This document shows, one piece after another, positions 45,361 to 56,966 of a stretch of DNA of 64,000 bases (position 1 is its first letter; every line of letters begins with the position of its first letter). Source of the DNA: Leptodontidium sp. MPI-SDFR-AT-0119 (lineage: Eukaryota; Ascomycota; Leotiomycetes; Helotiales; Leptodontidiaceae); the NCBI GenBank assembly GCA_020726505.1, contig JAHLEZ010000003.1, forward strand, positions 496,001 to 560,000, read 5' to 3'. Below the pieces are notes generated by a model. The model was not told the DNA's origin. It did no database searches and saw only the letters and a program-made list of their open reading frames with translations. A program made the position numbers and the translations under genes.

Positions 45361-45936
45361 TTACTGAGGGAGTTTCTTGGCGAGGACTTCGAATTTATCT
45401 GGGGGATGTTAGCTAAGCAATTTTAGGATTAGGAAAGGGTGAGTTCTTACGCTGGACGATGTTCAAGTGGGTTACGCTTTTGCCAGTTGTGGCGTCCTCT
45501 ACTACGGACTGCGAGGCATCTCCTTCAACGTAGACGAGAGTTCTGAAATATCCGATTTAGCGGTGTTTCCACAAGCCACAGCCAAATTCAAAATCCTTTC
45601 CTCTTGAGCCCCATATATGTCTTCCCCGCAAGAAAAATTGTATAAATGCACGTACCCCTTATCCAAAGCTGAAATGAAATCTCTCTGTGGTCCTTCGGGC
45701 AGGAAAGCAGCAACGCGGAACCAGTTGGTCTTCAGGTTGTCTCGGGGCCCACTGCTCGTCGCAACAGTATACTTCAACACCTCCTTTCCGGTGCTTGTGG
45801 CTTGCAATTCGGGTGTGCCTGCGAGTCTGCCGACAATGGTCATCTTTGCGAATGAGGAGCGTGGTGCGCTGCTAGTGAAAGTGCGCGAAAGAGGAGCAGC
45901 GGTGCGCAGAGCGCGGCGGGTGAGGAAAGATGACAT
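45361..45936 (-). CDS. RIM1: Mitochondrial single-stranded DNA-binding protein RIM1 (136 aa, 3 exons)
   Basis: Exons 45936-45656, 45542-45451 and 45398-45361; lengths total 137 codons. Intron donors are GTACGT and GTAAGA, and both acceptors are CAG. The start is ATG 45936; the frame is open eight codons higher only to a TTG. Residues 1-~30 (MSSFLTRRALRTAAPLSRTF) form a basic, acid-poor mitochondrial presequence. The OB fold follows: KMTIVGRLAGTPEL, LKYTVATSSG, NWFRVAAFLPEG, GTLVYVEGDASQ and THLNIVQHKFEVL. This is the bacterial-type SSB fold that coats single-stranded mtDNA during replication. The short C-terminus lacks the acidic tail of bacterial SSB, as in yeast Rim1. Confidence 0.93.
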
Positions 45937-46113
45937 TTTGTGGGCGGTTGTGCGGAGCAATTTTTAGAGGGATGAGAATTGTGCGGTTTGTTGACGATCG
46001 GTGTTGAGGTTGGAGATCTTTGAGGCGCAAGGAGTTTTCTGGAAGCAATTTGAAGTCGCGGAGACGCGACGGGACTTCAAATCAGGGGTTTGGTGCCAAG
46101 CAATATTATACAT

Positions 46114-46121
46114 TCACGTGA
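46114..46121. promoter_or_regulatory. TCACGTGA palindrome upstream of RIM1
   Basis: An eight-base palindrome containing CACGTG, about 180 bp before the RIM1 ATG and just past the stop codon of the phosphoribosyltransferase gene. In yeast TCACGTGA is the preferred Cbf1 site. Regulation is inferred. Confidence 0.4.
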
Positions 46122-46139
46122 TCGTATTACCATTTCAGG

Positions 46140-46976
46140 TCACTCCCTGATGTCCCAACCAGCCTCAACTCTTCTCAGCAATGGGCACTCAAAGACCCAG
46201 CAAACTTTCTTCGCTCTTTCCTCACCTAGAGCGCCTTGCCATCTGGAGCCTTGCTTCATGACAACCCCACAGCCAACAATCTCACACCCTACAACTTCAA
46301 GGAAATCCCAAGAAGCGTCCAGTGTCTTGCCGGAGCTGACAGCATCATCAATGATCATGACTCTCTTCCCCTTTATGAGTAAGACTTGGTTGGGATCTAG
46401 ATAAAGTTTCTTCTCGCCAGAAGGAGAGGTTATGGACGACACGTCTGTAGAGAGCCAGTCGGTGTACCAGAATTTGCAGGAGTAGCCTAGGGGGACATAT
46501 CGTTCTGAGGAGTATCAGTATCATTACGGCACAAGAAAGTAATGAGACGACTTACTGTGACCCAGGCTCTGGGCAATGATTGGAGCAAGAGACAATCCGA
46601 GAGTTGGAAGGCCAACAATGACATCTGGATTGAACGGACGCACAACATCAGCCAGGAAAGCACCTAGTTTAGCAGTAACATCGATAGCTGCTCTGGTCAT
46701 AATGTTAGCATGCCTACTCTCCACACGCCTCGGGATCAAGAGCAATGAATAAAACCTAAGTAGCTGGCTACTTTGGGACAATGATACATACTGGTTAATG
46801 ATGAGAGATGCAACTGCTTCGTTGGCATTCAGAGCTCGGATTGGGAGCTTGAGGATCCTGGAGTCTGGCAGTCGGGCAGGATAGCCATACTGCCAAGGTG
46901 CTGAAGTTGCTTCACTTGTTGGTAGAATCTCTTGCCAGTATTCAGTCGTAGGCTCTGTGAAGGGTGCAGTTTCCAT
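46140..46976 (-). CDS. Type I phosphoribosyltransferase (228 aa, 3 exons)
   Basis: Exons 46976-46792, 46692-46556 and 46504-46140; lengths total 229 codons. The introns have GTATGT and GTAAGT donors, GCTAAC and TACTGAT branches, and CAG acceptors. The protein shows the PRTase I fold: DVIVGLPTLGLSLAPIIAQ, the flexible-loop region KRYVPLGYSCKFWY and the PRPP-binding loop VMIIDDAVSSGKTL. It is closest in style to the adenine/xanthine-type (Apt-like) PRTases, with a WYTDWLS aromatic hood. The substrate base is not decided by these motifs. It would transfer ribose-5-phosphate from PRPP to a purine-like base. The N-terminal ~60 residues are an extension not needed for the fold. Confidence 0.85.
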
Positions 46977-47917
46977 TGTGGAGTTGTTTGGTGGAGTTGC
47001 TTGGTTGAGGAACCTGGAAGGCTGAGATGTTCACTTATGTATCACTGCAGTGTGACGTTGAGAATACCGTTTTTGAAACTGAAAATTTTGGCTTTCCAGG
47101 TGTTAACTCGTTGAGCAAGTTTGCTACAGTGGAAGGAAGTTTTACATCGAAGGGGATTTGCGGTTACCCCCACAGACAATTGTCGGAAAGTTACCTACAG
47201 TTCACTTGTTTCACGGTCTCACCCCACTTTCATGCAGAACTCTAAGAAGCCATAATCGTCTCCGTGAAGTTTGACAAAACCAAGTCCTCAGATTTATTCA
47301 GAACGAAGAATCAATCTAGCCCGTGAAATGACGAGATGACTGCTGCCCTATATCAGTATTGATTATTTGTTCAAGATCAATGCAAGCTGTCTACCTCGAT
47401 ATCAATGACGAGTCAAGGGGTGACCGTAAAGTCCTATATCGATGCTGGAAAAGTAAACCAATCAATCTCCTCTTCTAGTGGATTAATTAAGGAATCAGGC
47501 TCAAGTGCCCAGATGGAGAGACTTCGAATGTAGCTAGGTAGTCTTCAAAAACACTGAAACTACCGAACTAAACAAATAAGCGACGAGGAAAAGGGGGGCA
47601 GAAGGACGTGAACAGGGGACCTCGGGAGGTGGAAAGAGAAAGTGGCGTTGCGGGGTGATCACAGCCACACCTGACTGATAAGCCCAAACAGGCAACAAGC
47701 GTCATTGATATCAAAGCATCCAGCATCCTATCGAGTTACACCCGACGTCCTCTTCATCTAATGATATATCTTAAATACTTACTCCCGGGTTGAAGTCTAT
47801 ACATATGCCCCTAGTCAAGAACCGACCCTTCTACACTTTGCCTGAAACCCATGCACAACAAGATTCAGATCAAGACCAAGACCAAATTCAACTCAGCACT
47901 ACGCAAGTCTCTCAACG
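46977..47917. other. Divergent intergenic, no gene seen
   Basis: Promoter region between the phosphoribosyltransferase and the zinc-finger/LysM gene. The frames present are short and unsupported. Confidence 0.45.
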
Positions 47918-48906
47918 ATGGAGGAAAGCTGCTGTACATGCGCGACGCTCCTTAAAAATGTGCTGCCGCAATACGATGAGAAGAGTGAGAAGCCGAAGGC
48001 CCATGACCGACGACTGGAGTGTTGCGGGAGGGTCATTTGCGGGAACTGTATAGTTGTATGCCTTCAGAATACTTCATTCTACATTCCGGTACCCTTCACG
48101 CTAATCTGAAGTCTAGGATAACCAGCGTTTTGCTACATATTGTAAGAGCATATCTTTCTTGCTCTTAAATAGTTAAGCTGATTGGAATATCAAAGGTCCT
48201 TTCTGTCAAGTCTCTACCAATCCATCACCACTACCCCAAGGTCTCCGTGATCCACCAACATACACACCTCCCTCCTCGACCTCCAAACCACCCCAAGAAC
48301 CCCCCGCATATTCAGACGAACTCCCCAGCTACTCCTCCCTCACAAACCCTCAAACAGTCCTACCCGAGAAATCATCCTCAAACACACAACCCGCAGAAGA
48401 CGTCCTCCACTTCCTAGACCACGAAAACGATACATTGACATCCCTATCCTTCCGCTACGGCGTCCCCATAGCAGCATTAAGAAAAGCGAATAATATCACT
48501 TCAGACCATCTGCTGCTGGCTAGACGGACGGTCATTATACCCGGAGAATATTACAAAGGGGGCGTGAGTTTGAATCCGCGGCCGGTGGAAGGAGAGGAAG
48601 AGGAAAGGAGGAAGGGGATTGTAAGGAGGTGGATGGTCGCTTGTAAAGTCTCTGAGTACGTATTATTTGCTCGGTTGTGATATTGGGGAGGGGAAGTGAA
48701 GATGCTGACGTCGTAGTGTTGCCCCGAAATATAGGTATGATGTTGCTTTGGTATATTTGAAGCAAGTCGACTACGACTTAGAAGCTGCGATAGAGGCATA
48801 TAAGGAAGACGAGAGGTGGGAGAAAGAACACCCGATAGAAGAAAGTATGAAGGGGAAAGGGAAGACGCATGATGTTGGACGGAGGAGATTCACCGGCCAG
48901 AGATGA
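47918..48906 (+). CDS. Intracellular zinc-finger/LysM-domain protein (270 aa, 4 exons)
   Basis: Exons 47918-48055, 48117-48141, 48196-48655 and 48717-48906, totalling 271 codons. Exon 2 is only 25 nt. After splicing, Cys pairs form a RING-like zinc site: CCTC near residue 5, CCGRVICGNC near 36-45 and YCPFCQ near 55. A Pro/Ser-rich linker follows, then a LysM module (HFLDHENDTLTSLSFRYGV, ALRKANNI, RRTVIIPG) at ~125-170. The C-terminus DVALVYLKQVDYDLEAAIEAYKED is a UBA/CUE-like three-helix segment. There is no signal peptide, so this is not a secreted chitin-binding LysM effector. The combination suggests ubiquitin-related work inside the cell; that is inference. It converges on RSE1, 172 bp away. 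Confidence 0.85.
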
Positions 48907-49078
48907 CTGATGACTTTTGCATGGAACACCACCGATGATAGACCCTTTGCTTTCACGAGTTTGTATTTTGTGTCGTAGTCTGATTGACTAGATGTCATGA
49001 TCTTCATGACCTGTGCAAACCGCACTCACGCCTTCATAATGTACATGAAACCCAAGTTTAACTAGCCCCAGGCGCCAA

Positions 49079-52000
49079 TTAGTATGCTGAACGTGTCCGA
49101 ATATCCTGACAAGATGTTAATAGATGTTTCATGTAAAGTGGGTAGCGGTAGCAACTTACAGAAATCTTTCGCTCAATTTCCCTGACCGACCGATCCAACT
49201 CCCCAGCAATCATTTGTTTCTTGTCCGTAGGCAAGAGGGTATATCTTTCACACAAATCTCCATCAATGACTCCCTTGACTGGAACGTAATAACTTCGGTA
49301 GATGAGATGGTCTCTTCCAGCCAGTGGAGCATCTTCTGATCTCAGATGTTGCTCGAGAGTCTGGAAGAAGTCCACGTCCTCACGACTAACGAAGGGGATC
49401 AGAATACCGAGAGTTCCTTGGATTCCGCTCCACAATATGCAGTCCCGTCCTCCAGCAACCAGGTTGGTCTTTTGAATGCTCATTGGAATATCTTGGGTGA
49501 AGAAATGAGCCATCAACGTCAAACGATGGGGCGAGCCTTGGAGATACGATCGCTCATGGACAAGATGTGCTCCAGATCCTTCCTCATCAGCTTCCTCGCT
49601 TGCCTTGGAAGGACATCTGAGGAGCCACAAATTGCCAAACTTATCACCACCAGCGACGGTTTCGTAATCAACCATGGTGGTGCAAGAAGTCCATCGGGCG
49701 ATGGTATCATCCACGAACGGAATAAGCTTGTTTTCTTGGAATTTGTACACAACCATCACGACACTCTCTTGAACATCGCTGACGACGATGCGGCTTCCTT
49801 GAGTTTGAAGTCCAACAATCAGGTTTGGCACGACTTCAGCTTGTGCTTTTCGGAGAAGTTGTCGCATACCCAGGTCGTAAATCCTCAAATCTTTGCCCAT
49901 TCCAACTAACAGTCTTCCCTGGAAGCCTAGAAGGGCCATTGGCGGCTCCTCAACTTTGGTCTTGTGAATGAATTCGATCTCCTTGCCATTTTCATGGAAT
50001 CGGTAAACATGAATAAAACCAGCTGTCGAGGATCTGGGGCTAACAATCATGTCCTTGCCAGTTCCAACAACCAAGAAGACTTCATCATCTTGACTGGCGA
50101 ATGAAACAGTGGCCATGCTGACTGCGGCCTCGTTGTCCTCAAGGTCGATTTTCTGGAGTACGCTCTTTTCGGTGACAGGATCGACAACAGATATGCACGA
50201 TGCCCAATGATTTTTGCCTCGTGGGTAGCCAAATTCTTCGGCGGGTAATACGGCAGCATCGCCATTAACTACTGATGGATCTTCTAGTAGCTTGGCTTTG
50301 GTTGCTGGGGAGAGAATGTTATTATCGGATTCGATTGTGTAGAATAATGGATGTTCCGGGTGGCGAACGAAACGGCGCGGGGTGTATGTGAGGGGGATGG
50401 TTTCTTGGAGAAGGTTGTCGGTGAGCTTGTCTATGGAGAAGATTCTGCCAAGTACAAAGTGTCAGTGATTTGCCACTTCCAGAGTTGACTGTACAATGTG
50501 TGTAGGTAACAAGATACTCAGAAGGAACAATTGGATTTATAATAATTAATCCGCATAGTCACGTTGGACTCGGAAGTTAACGATAAGAAAATCATCATGG
50601 TATCTTTTGGGAAGGCCTAAGAGTGAGAAGTGAAATCGACATACCTTAAGTTTTGGCCTTGAATACCAACCATACCTTCAGTGCATTGCTCACTGCTGAA
50701 GTTCCAGCCCCATTCCAGACCAGGATAGTTCAACGGAGTAAGCATGAAGCCTTTAGTGACTGGATCTGAGTAGCCCAGCCATGGTCTAGAGCTAAGAGCA
50801 AGTACAGCTGTTTGACCTTGAACCGAGACTCGGAAGAGCTTGGCAGGTTTGGGGCCAAGGAATCTAGTTCGAGTATCTGAGAGCTCTCCAGTGACTTCGT
50901 CCAGAACAGTTCTCAGATACACTCCCGAGTAAAGTCCGATATGGAGGTAGAGGGTGGAACCTCCCGATGATGAATCGGCCATAGCCATGATTGAGAGAGC
51001 GGAAGGAGCCGATGTCAAGGCTTGAACTGATTTGTTTTCTAACGTGGAATCCGGGTCCAGACTCAGGATACGTACTGTGGAATCATCACAACCAACGGCG
51101 AGGAATTGACTGCGCATTCTTCCTTCAGGGACCTCTCCGAGACTCAGACAGGTTACGGTACCACTCATCTCCTTCTTCTCGTCGTACTCTGCCAAGGATC
51201 CGTCAGAATCCATTTCAAAGTAAACGATCTCGCCGGAGCTAAGAGCGACAGCAACTTGTCTCTCATTCGTTGTGGCGGCAACAATCGACCGATGCTGGGG
51301 AGCAGCCCATTCATTCACGCGGCGGTCAGCTCTGATATGTCTGATACCTTTGGGGTGAACTTGGATCAAGCCATCTTCACCGAGTTGCTGCACAGCCAAG
51401 GTTGGTGCGCTGGATAGGAAGCCAGTATCAGTGACCTCTTCGACAGTCTCGCCGATACTGAGAACCAAGGTGCCATTGGTGAAGGATAGAATAATGTAAG
51501 CATCGTAAGTGTCGTTTCGAGTCAGCTTTGTAGTCCAGACCGCTGAAGGTACACCAGGCAGTTCGGATTCCACAATCTCGGAAACTTCTAGTCCATGTCT
51601 CAATGTCCTGAAAGTACTCCGAGCTCCAGTTCCACAGATGGAGTAAATTTGAGGCGCGTCTTCTTCGGTCAGATTTGCAACTTTGCAGTCCATCAAAGGG
51701 TTCATAGAATCGATGCTCTCAACCAGACTCAGATTCTCTGCTGGGCGGGGATGGAAGTAAATGGGTGTATATGGTTCGGTAGGATCGGTTGGGAAATTGT
51801 CGCTGATGAACTCGATCTCCTCGTCATCATCTCCAAGCTTCTCGAATTGGTAGAATTGATGATTGCCAAATTCGCTGGCTACGAACAGGAAACCACTCTT
51901 CAAGATGCAGAGGCTGGTTGCAACAGGAACGGTGTCAAAGTACTTGATCTTGAGGCGTTTAACCTCTCCTGTTGGTTGGCCGTCATCATTCTCAACCATT

Positions 52001-53121
52001 TCAATGGTGACCTTGAAGAGATCTCCATCATCTGTTTGCAGTAGGAAGAAAAATGCACCTGCTGCACCCTTCAACTTATGCATAACACCGCCCACGATGA
52101 CCCGCTTTCTCTGAGGATCTTCGGTAGCTCCTCGTCGTCGGGGAATGGCAACACGAAAAGCTTCCTGGTTCGAGTGCCGATACGTGATGTTGTCTTCACC
52201 GCACACGAGAACTCCACTGGGTCCATCGGTACCTCCTGGAACTTGGAAGAGAATAGAGGCTGTCCGGTCTACTGGATCTGACCATTTCCGGACCACGTGG
52301 TTCAAGCCAAGGTCGAGTTCGTAGTAGACTAGAGTCTTCTCAATCTCTTCAAATGCTTGACCCGTTGGATCTTGATCCGAGTCACCGTAATCAACCTCAA
52401 GGGCAGCGAAGACTGGGTTTGCATAGCCGACATCCAAGGCACACATCGCAAATACCAAGGTTTGAGGCTTGTGCGCTTCCAAAGGAGACGAGATTGTCAA
52501 CTCAGCCTGCGCATTACGGTTGAGCACATAGACAAGTTTGTTCTTCTCCACAGAGGCAATCAAACAGGCGCGTCCTTTCGGATCCACTGCTAAGTACTGT
52601 CCTGGAATAACTCTCCGTACACCAGACTTTCCAAATGTTTCCAAATGTAACCTGTTGAACTTGTTCTGTGCAGGGAGAAATTCGACTATTGTGATGCGAC
52701 CAGAGTCGGATGTGATGATAATGTAATCTAGAGAGTTTGTTTAGCAATCATTCTTCAACAGTGCCTAATCTGCTATACCACATTGTGCCGGTGACGATTC
52801 ATGGTGGAATTTCTCGTGCTGCCATCCATGCTTCAAATCACTAAGTGAAGTTCAAATGACAAGAGCGAATGACTTACCCTTGTTACTTCCAGCCAGCCTG
52901 AACGCAGCTATGGCTCTGATGATACCAAACACATCATGCGAAAGGGCGGTGACAATCTTGCCCTGCGACGGGTCTGGTCGGTGCAAGGTGAGACGGGAGC
53001 CCGAAGCAGTGATAATCTGCTGCTCCTTTGTGCCCGTGAATTGACCTAGGATGGCTTGGGTTGTGGCGGTAGGAGGTTGGACCGTCAAGCTGTACATGAA
53101 CATAGACGAGGTTGTCGCCAT
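49079..53121 (-). CDS. RSE1: Pre-mRNA-splicing factor RSE1 (SF3b130), 1212 aa, 4 exons
   Basis: Exons 53121-52878, 52727-50645, 50444-49160 and 49105-49079, totalling 1213 codons. The protein starts [19 protein letters not shown] and ends [13 protein letters not shown]. The length and order match SF3B3/RSE1 and other CPSF-A-family three-propeller proteins: [12 protein letters not shown] and [11 protein letters not shown] in propeller [16 protein letters not shown] in [11 protein letters not shown] in C, and a C-terminal helical domain ([25 protein letters not shown]). RSE1 is part of the SF3b complex of the U2 snRNP and helps seat the branch point. Introns 1 and 2 (150 and 200 nt) are the longest in its neighbourhood. 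Intron 3 (49106-49159, 54 nt) has no stop and is a multiple of three, lying eight codons before the end. It is divergent from MSS51 across 317 bp. Confidence 0.96.
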
Positions 53122-53438
53122 CTTGTCGCTGACGCGCAGAAAGCCTGCGCAGCTTGATCAATGAAGAGAGCACGCTGCTGGGACAAGCTTCGAAGTGTTT
53201 GCAGGCGGGGTGGGAGCTGACAAGGCAGCCTGTCGCAGCTCAAATCATGTCGAGGTTGAGATGCTTCCAGGTTCGCGTGTTCCTGGTCTCGAATTTTATC
53301 AACTTTGCCTGGAGCTCCATTTCATTGCCGCTTAGCCACATTTGGACTAGCTGACAATGCGTCCCGAATACACTCGTACCACTCCCCAAATCATCCAGAG
53401 CTTGACAATTACCACAAGGAACTGCTAAACGTTCCAAG
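53122..53438. promoter_or_regulatory. Shared RSE1/MSS51 divergent promoter
   Basis: 317 bp between two head-to-head ATGs, the shortest divergent gap in the window. No TATA box or clear factor site is visible. Co-regulation is only an inference from spacing. Confidence 0.45.
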
Positions 53439-55108
53439 ATGCGTAATTCGGCTTCATATACCTGCAACAGGTGCTTAAATGCCCTCAAAACCACCTCTCG
53501 AATTTTGCATCGACCGGCAATCTCTTCGCGATTGGCCTGGGGCTCAAGGACAATTTCAACAAGCCAGCAGAATGGGACAAAGTTACCCGGGAGGGAAGAC
53601 GCAACACAGAGACCAATTGGCAGAAGGGCAGCTTCATCATTAGGGGGTCACGGGCAGAAAGTCAAGAACGAACCTTTCGAATTCCGAACTCCAGGAGGCC
53701 CCGAGCCAACAGCATCTCCTGCGACCCAAAGCAGACCATTGTTGATGCCAAACAATCTCTTCCACCCTTTTTCCAGCTCTCCTTCTCCCGAAATCAGGCG
53801 GCGAGCTGCTTTCATGAAGCAGAATGCATACTGTCCTCACCCCGACCACCACCAAACCCGTTTGCCTATGAACCCGGATGATCCAGAAGCTCGAAAGTCT
53901 GTCAAAGGGCCTTTACCTCCTGCGCACGTGGACTTTGAATGTCCTGACTGTGGCATACCAGTGTCTTGTTCAGAGGAGCATTGGGCAGATGATTATGAGG
54001 CTCATTTGGAAATTTGTGATACACTCAGGGAGATCAATGAAGACGATCATGATCTGCGGTCCGGCCGATTCTTCCCAGAATTTGAGTACCCTGGTGATCA
54101 GATTGAGGAAGCAATGGTCAACATGACAAATTGGGACACATTCTTGTTCTCAAGAGAATTTCAGGCAATCAATGATGAGAGAAGTTTGCGGCAGGCAACA
54201 AGGCTTTTGACATACCCAGTCACAGTTGGCAGTATTTTGCATGAACTCAGTCCATACAGCATAAAGAGAGAAGGACGTTTGACTGTAGAGGGACTGAAGA
54301 GTTTGAGTGGTAAGCAACCTCTTGCTAATGGAAGGGAAAAGCTAATGATGACTAGCTCTGAGATATTCACTTCACCCACCTCGCTCTGGTGGAGGCCCTG
54401 ATGTTAAGGGACTTCGACCTACCCCACCACCCATGAGAATATTCATACTCGGAGCACGAGCTGAATCATCTCTTCCCCGAGAAGTCTGGGTACAACTGAC
54501 CCACCTTTTCCCCCGGGTTGCATTTCACTTGGTCTTCATTGGCCCTGAAAGTATGGCAAACAGAGATGCCGAATTCCCGCTTCCGGAGAGGACTCCTAGC
54601 AATCCATACGGAGCCATTGTTGAAGACCGAATCACCAATTCTTTGAAGATCAGTACCTACGTTGAATATTACCATACGCTTCATGAGGCCGGCCACTTCT
54701 ATCCCTATGATCCGTACTTTGATTGCTTCATGCTCTTCCATCCAGGTCTTGGACACCCTGCCAGCTCACATGAGTGGGAAGAGACGATTCCTCAACTGCT
54801 GGAGACTAAGGTACCCATCCTGGTCACTGGTTACACACAGTACGACATGGAGAGAGACATCGATTGGGTCAAGCAGAAAGTCGGAGGGGAAATGGATATG
54901 TTGATGGAACCCGGCGAGAACCGCTTCCGAAGTTTGAGATGGGATCTCAATGATCTGGATCCCCAAGATATCAGTTGCGGAAACTGGGGAGTATGGGCGT
55001 TTAGAGGCAAGAGGTAAGTCTTTCTAACTTCGACACAAGTTGAGATACTCTGACTAACTCTTCTATAGATACGAGACAACCAGAAAGGGCTCTGAGACAG
55101 AGCCTTGA
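53439..55108 (+). CDS. MSS51: COX1 translational activator MSS51 (522 aa, 3 exons)
   Basis: Exons 53439-54309, 54356-55013 and 55069-55108, totalling 523 codons; GTAAGC and GTAAGT donors with TAG acceptors. The N-terminal ~60 residues are basic and Ser-rich (CNRCLNALKTTSRILHR), consistent with mitochondrial import. A zinc-binding region with Cys/His pairs follows at ~130-200: AYCPHPDH, FECPDCGIPVSCSEEHW and HLEICD. Then come the family signatures NWDTFLFSREF, TYPVTVGSILHE, LRYSLHPP, MRIFILGARAESSLP and FHLVFIGPE. The C-terminal half contains the conserved DCFMLFHPGLGHP. In yeast, Mss51 activates translation of mitochondrial COX1 mRNA and binds newly made Cox1 during assembly of complex IV. 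Confidence 0.93.
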
Positions 55109-55660
55109 ATTGCCATGAGTTAGTTCCAGAGAGTCAGAGAGTATCTTTGCGGAGGATTGTACAAACTTTGTATGAAAGACAAGTGATGGCATTGAGCCAC
55201 TGTATATTAGGTCACACAACTCTAGGACATCCCGAATACTGGCCTGGCACTTTCGGGTTATGAAAGAAGAGTGAGGCGGTTCTAATACCACATGGAATGA
55301 AATGGATTGCCTCTGCATGAAAGCCGCATATGCAGGAACACAACATAATCTTTTTCCGGTGAATGCCTCAAGCCAATGAAAGCAGGCAGACGCCCGTCAA
55401 AGACCGCCACTGTACAAACATGATTTAGAAAAACCAGATATTCTACTAATGACTCTTCCAGTAATTCCTCGTCTCTTACTTTCATATTTTTCCTTTTGCA
55501 CAGTCATCAGTGAAGCATAAAGTCTTCCCTTCTCCCTCCCTCTCGGTCTCATTTCCTCCCCACTTTCAGAACAAGCCTCCTTATCGACCAGCCGAGGCTA
55601 AAATAATATCTCGATAAACCTCATCACCGAACCCTCCGAAAAGAAAGTTGAGAAACAACC
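55109..55660. other. Intergenic between MSS51 and TFC7
   Basis: 552 bp holding the MSS51 3' end and the TFC7 promoter. The last ~200 bases are CT-rich, as in a leader. No gene seen. Confidence 0.5.
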
Positions 55661-56692
55661 ATGAGTCTCGAAGTAATCTACGTAACCCGGCATGGGGTAA
55701 GTACAACACTCTCCAAAACACCCCAAAGCATACTCCACACTCCAAACTTTCATACTAAGTTCTCACATCCTAACAATGCATCACAGTTCCGGTCCAACTG
55801 GGTAGTCGATCCCAAAACCGGGGAATACTCAACCTCCATCCCCTCCCCCACAGGAATAGCCAGCGACCCCGAACTGGCAGGTTACGGAGTCGCACAATCC
55901 AAAGAACTCGCCTCTCACCTCACAACGCTCTCCCCTCCCATTGAACGCATCTACTCCTCGCCCTTCTACCGGTGCATCCAAACCATCACACCGACCGTCT
56001 GCGCCCTCGCAGCAAACGGCGCCAGCTCCCCAGAAACGACGAAAGTCCGCGGCGAGAATGGCATTGGAGAATGGTACGGCATGGCGCGTTTCGACCACCC
56101 TTCACCCGCTGAGCCAGCCGTTCTGAAAAAGCTGTTCGACCATTATGATGATGCGTATAAACCTGCTATCAAGCCGAGCGTGAATGGCGAGACGTTGGAT
56201 GAGTTGCATGATAGGACGGCGTATGCGCTGCATAGGATTATCGAGCAGTGTGACCGCGAGGGCGTGAAGGCTATTGTGCTGTGTACGCATGCGGCGACGT
56301 TGATTGCTATCGGTAGGGCATTGACAGGTCGTATGCCGGAGGATATTGCGGAGGAGGATTTCAGGCCGTTCACTTGTGGGGTTAGTACGTTTGTGAGGAG
56401 GGGGAAGGAGAATATGGAGACGGGCGTGGAGGAGTGGGAGGGTCCTGAGACGAGGATTCCGAAGGTCGATTGGAAAGGTGGGAGAGGTGTTGGTGGTGGC
56501 TGGAATGTTACCGTCAGTGGTGATTGCAGTTTCTTGAGTGGTGGAGAGGAGAGAGGATGGAGATTCTCTGGGGATGAATCCTTTGATTTGGCAGCTGGAG
56601 CTGCGCCTTCTCTGGATGCTGGGTCGGGACTTGGGGTTGTGGTTGAGGGTAAGAAGACTCAGAGCACTTCTCTGAGCCCTTCACGGTTGTAG
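55661..56692 (+). CDS. TFC7: TFIIIC subunit tau55 (Tfc7), histidine-phosphatase fold plus C-terminal TFIIIC_sub6 domain (313 aa, 2 exons)
   Basis: Exons 55661-55696 and 55787-56692. Removing the 90-nt intron (GTAAGT donor, CCTAACA branch, CAG acceptor) gives MSLEVIYVTRHG|FRSNWVVDP, which matches the yeast tau55 start closely. The histidine-phosphatase fold follows: SDPELAGYGVAQSKELASHL, IYSSPFYRCIQT, GIGEWYG and CTHAATLIAIGRAL. The catalytic RHG and the second His are kept. The C-terminus GGWNVTVSGDCSFLSGGEER and RGWRFSGDE is the tau55 C-terminal domain related to human TFIIIC35. TFIIIC recruits RNA polymerase III to tRNA genes. The intron is stop-free and a multiple of three, so unspliced mRNA would insert 30 residues directly after the RHG. 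Confidence 0.9.
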   Translation: MSLEVIYVTRHGVSTTLSKTPQSILHTPNFHTKFSHPNNASQFRSNWVVDPKTGEYSTSIPSPTGIASDPELAGYGVAQSKELASHLTTLSPPIERIYSSPFYRCIQTITPTVCALAANGASSPETTKVRGENGIGEWYGMARFDHPSPAEPAVLKKLFDHYDDAYKPAIKPSVNGETLDELHDRTAYALHRIIEQCDREGVKAIVLCTHAATLIAIGRALTGRMPEDIAEEDFRPFTCGVSTFVRRGKENMETGVEEWEGPETRIPKVDWKGGRGVGGGWNVTVSGDCSFLSGGEERGWRFSGDESFDLAAGAAPSLDAGSGLGVVVEGKKTQSTSLSPSRL

Positions 56693-56966
56693 ATTTTCTT
56701 AGGCCATTGATTGCTTTCTGATGATTTCCTACTCTTTAGAATAGAGCACACTCGATTGGGTTTGGGATAGATACCCCGGGCAAATAGTTTGTAATAATTC
56801 GAAATGTTCATGAATTGGAAGTATTGCTCTATCTGAAATCGGCTCTCTTTGCTGCGTACAATCTAATGCATCTAGAGAGACCGCGCATTTATATATCCCC
56901 CAAACGCCAGCTTGACTATGTGATATGGATATATTGCAATAGAAGATCTACATATGAGTCAAAAAT

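Noticed and set aside
45057..45416. 119-codon frame overlapping the 3' end of RIM1
   Set aside because: Composition is not protein-like and it overlaps exon 3 of RIM1 on the other strand.
45937..45960. Upstream extension of RIM1
   Set aside because: It begins at TTG. The ATG at 45936 gives a good mitochondrial presequence.
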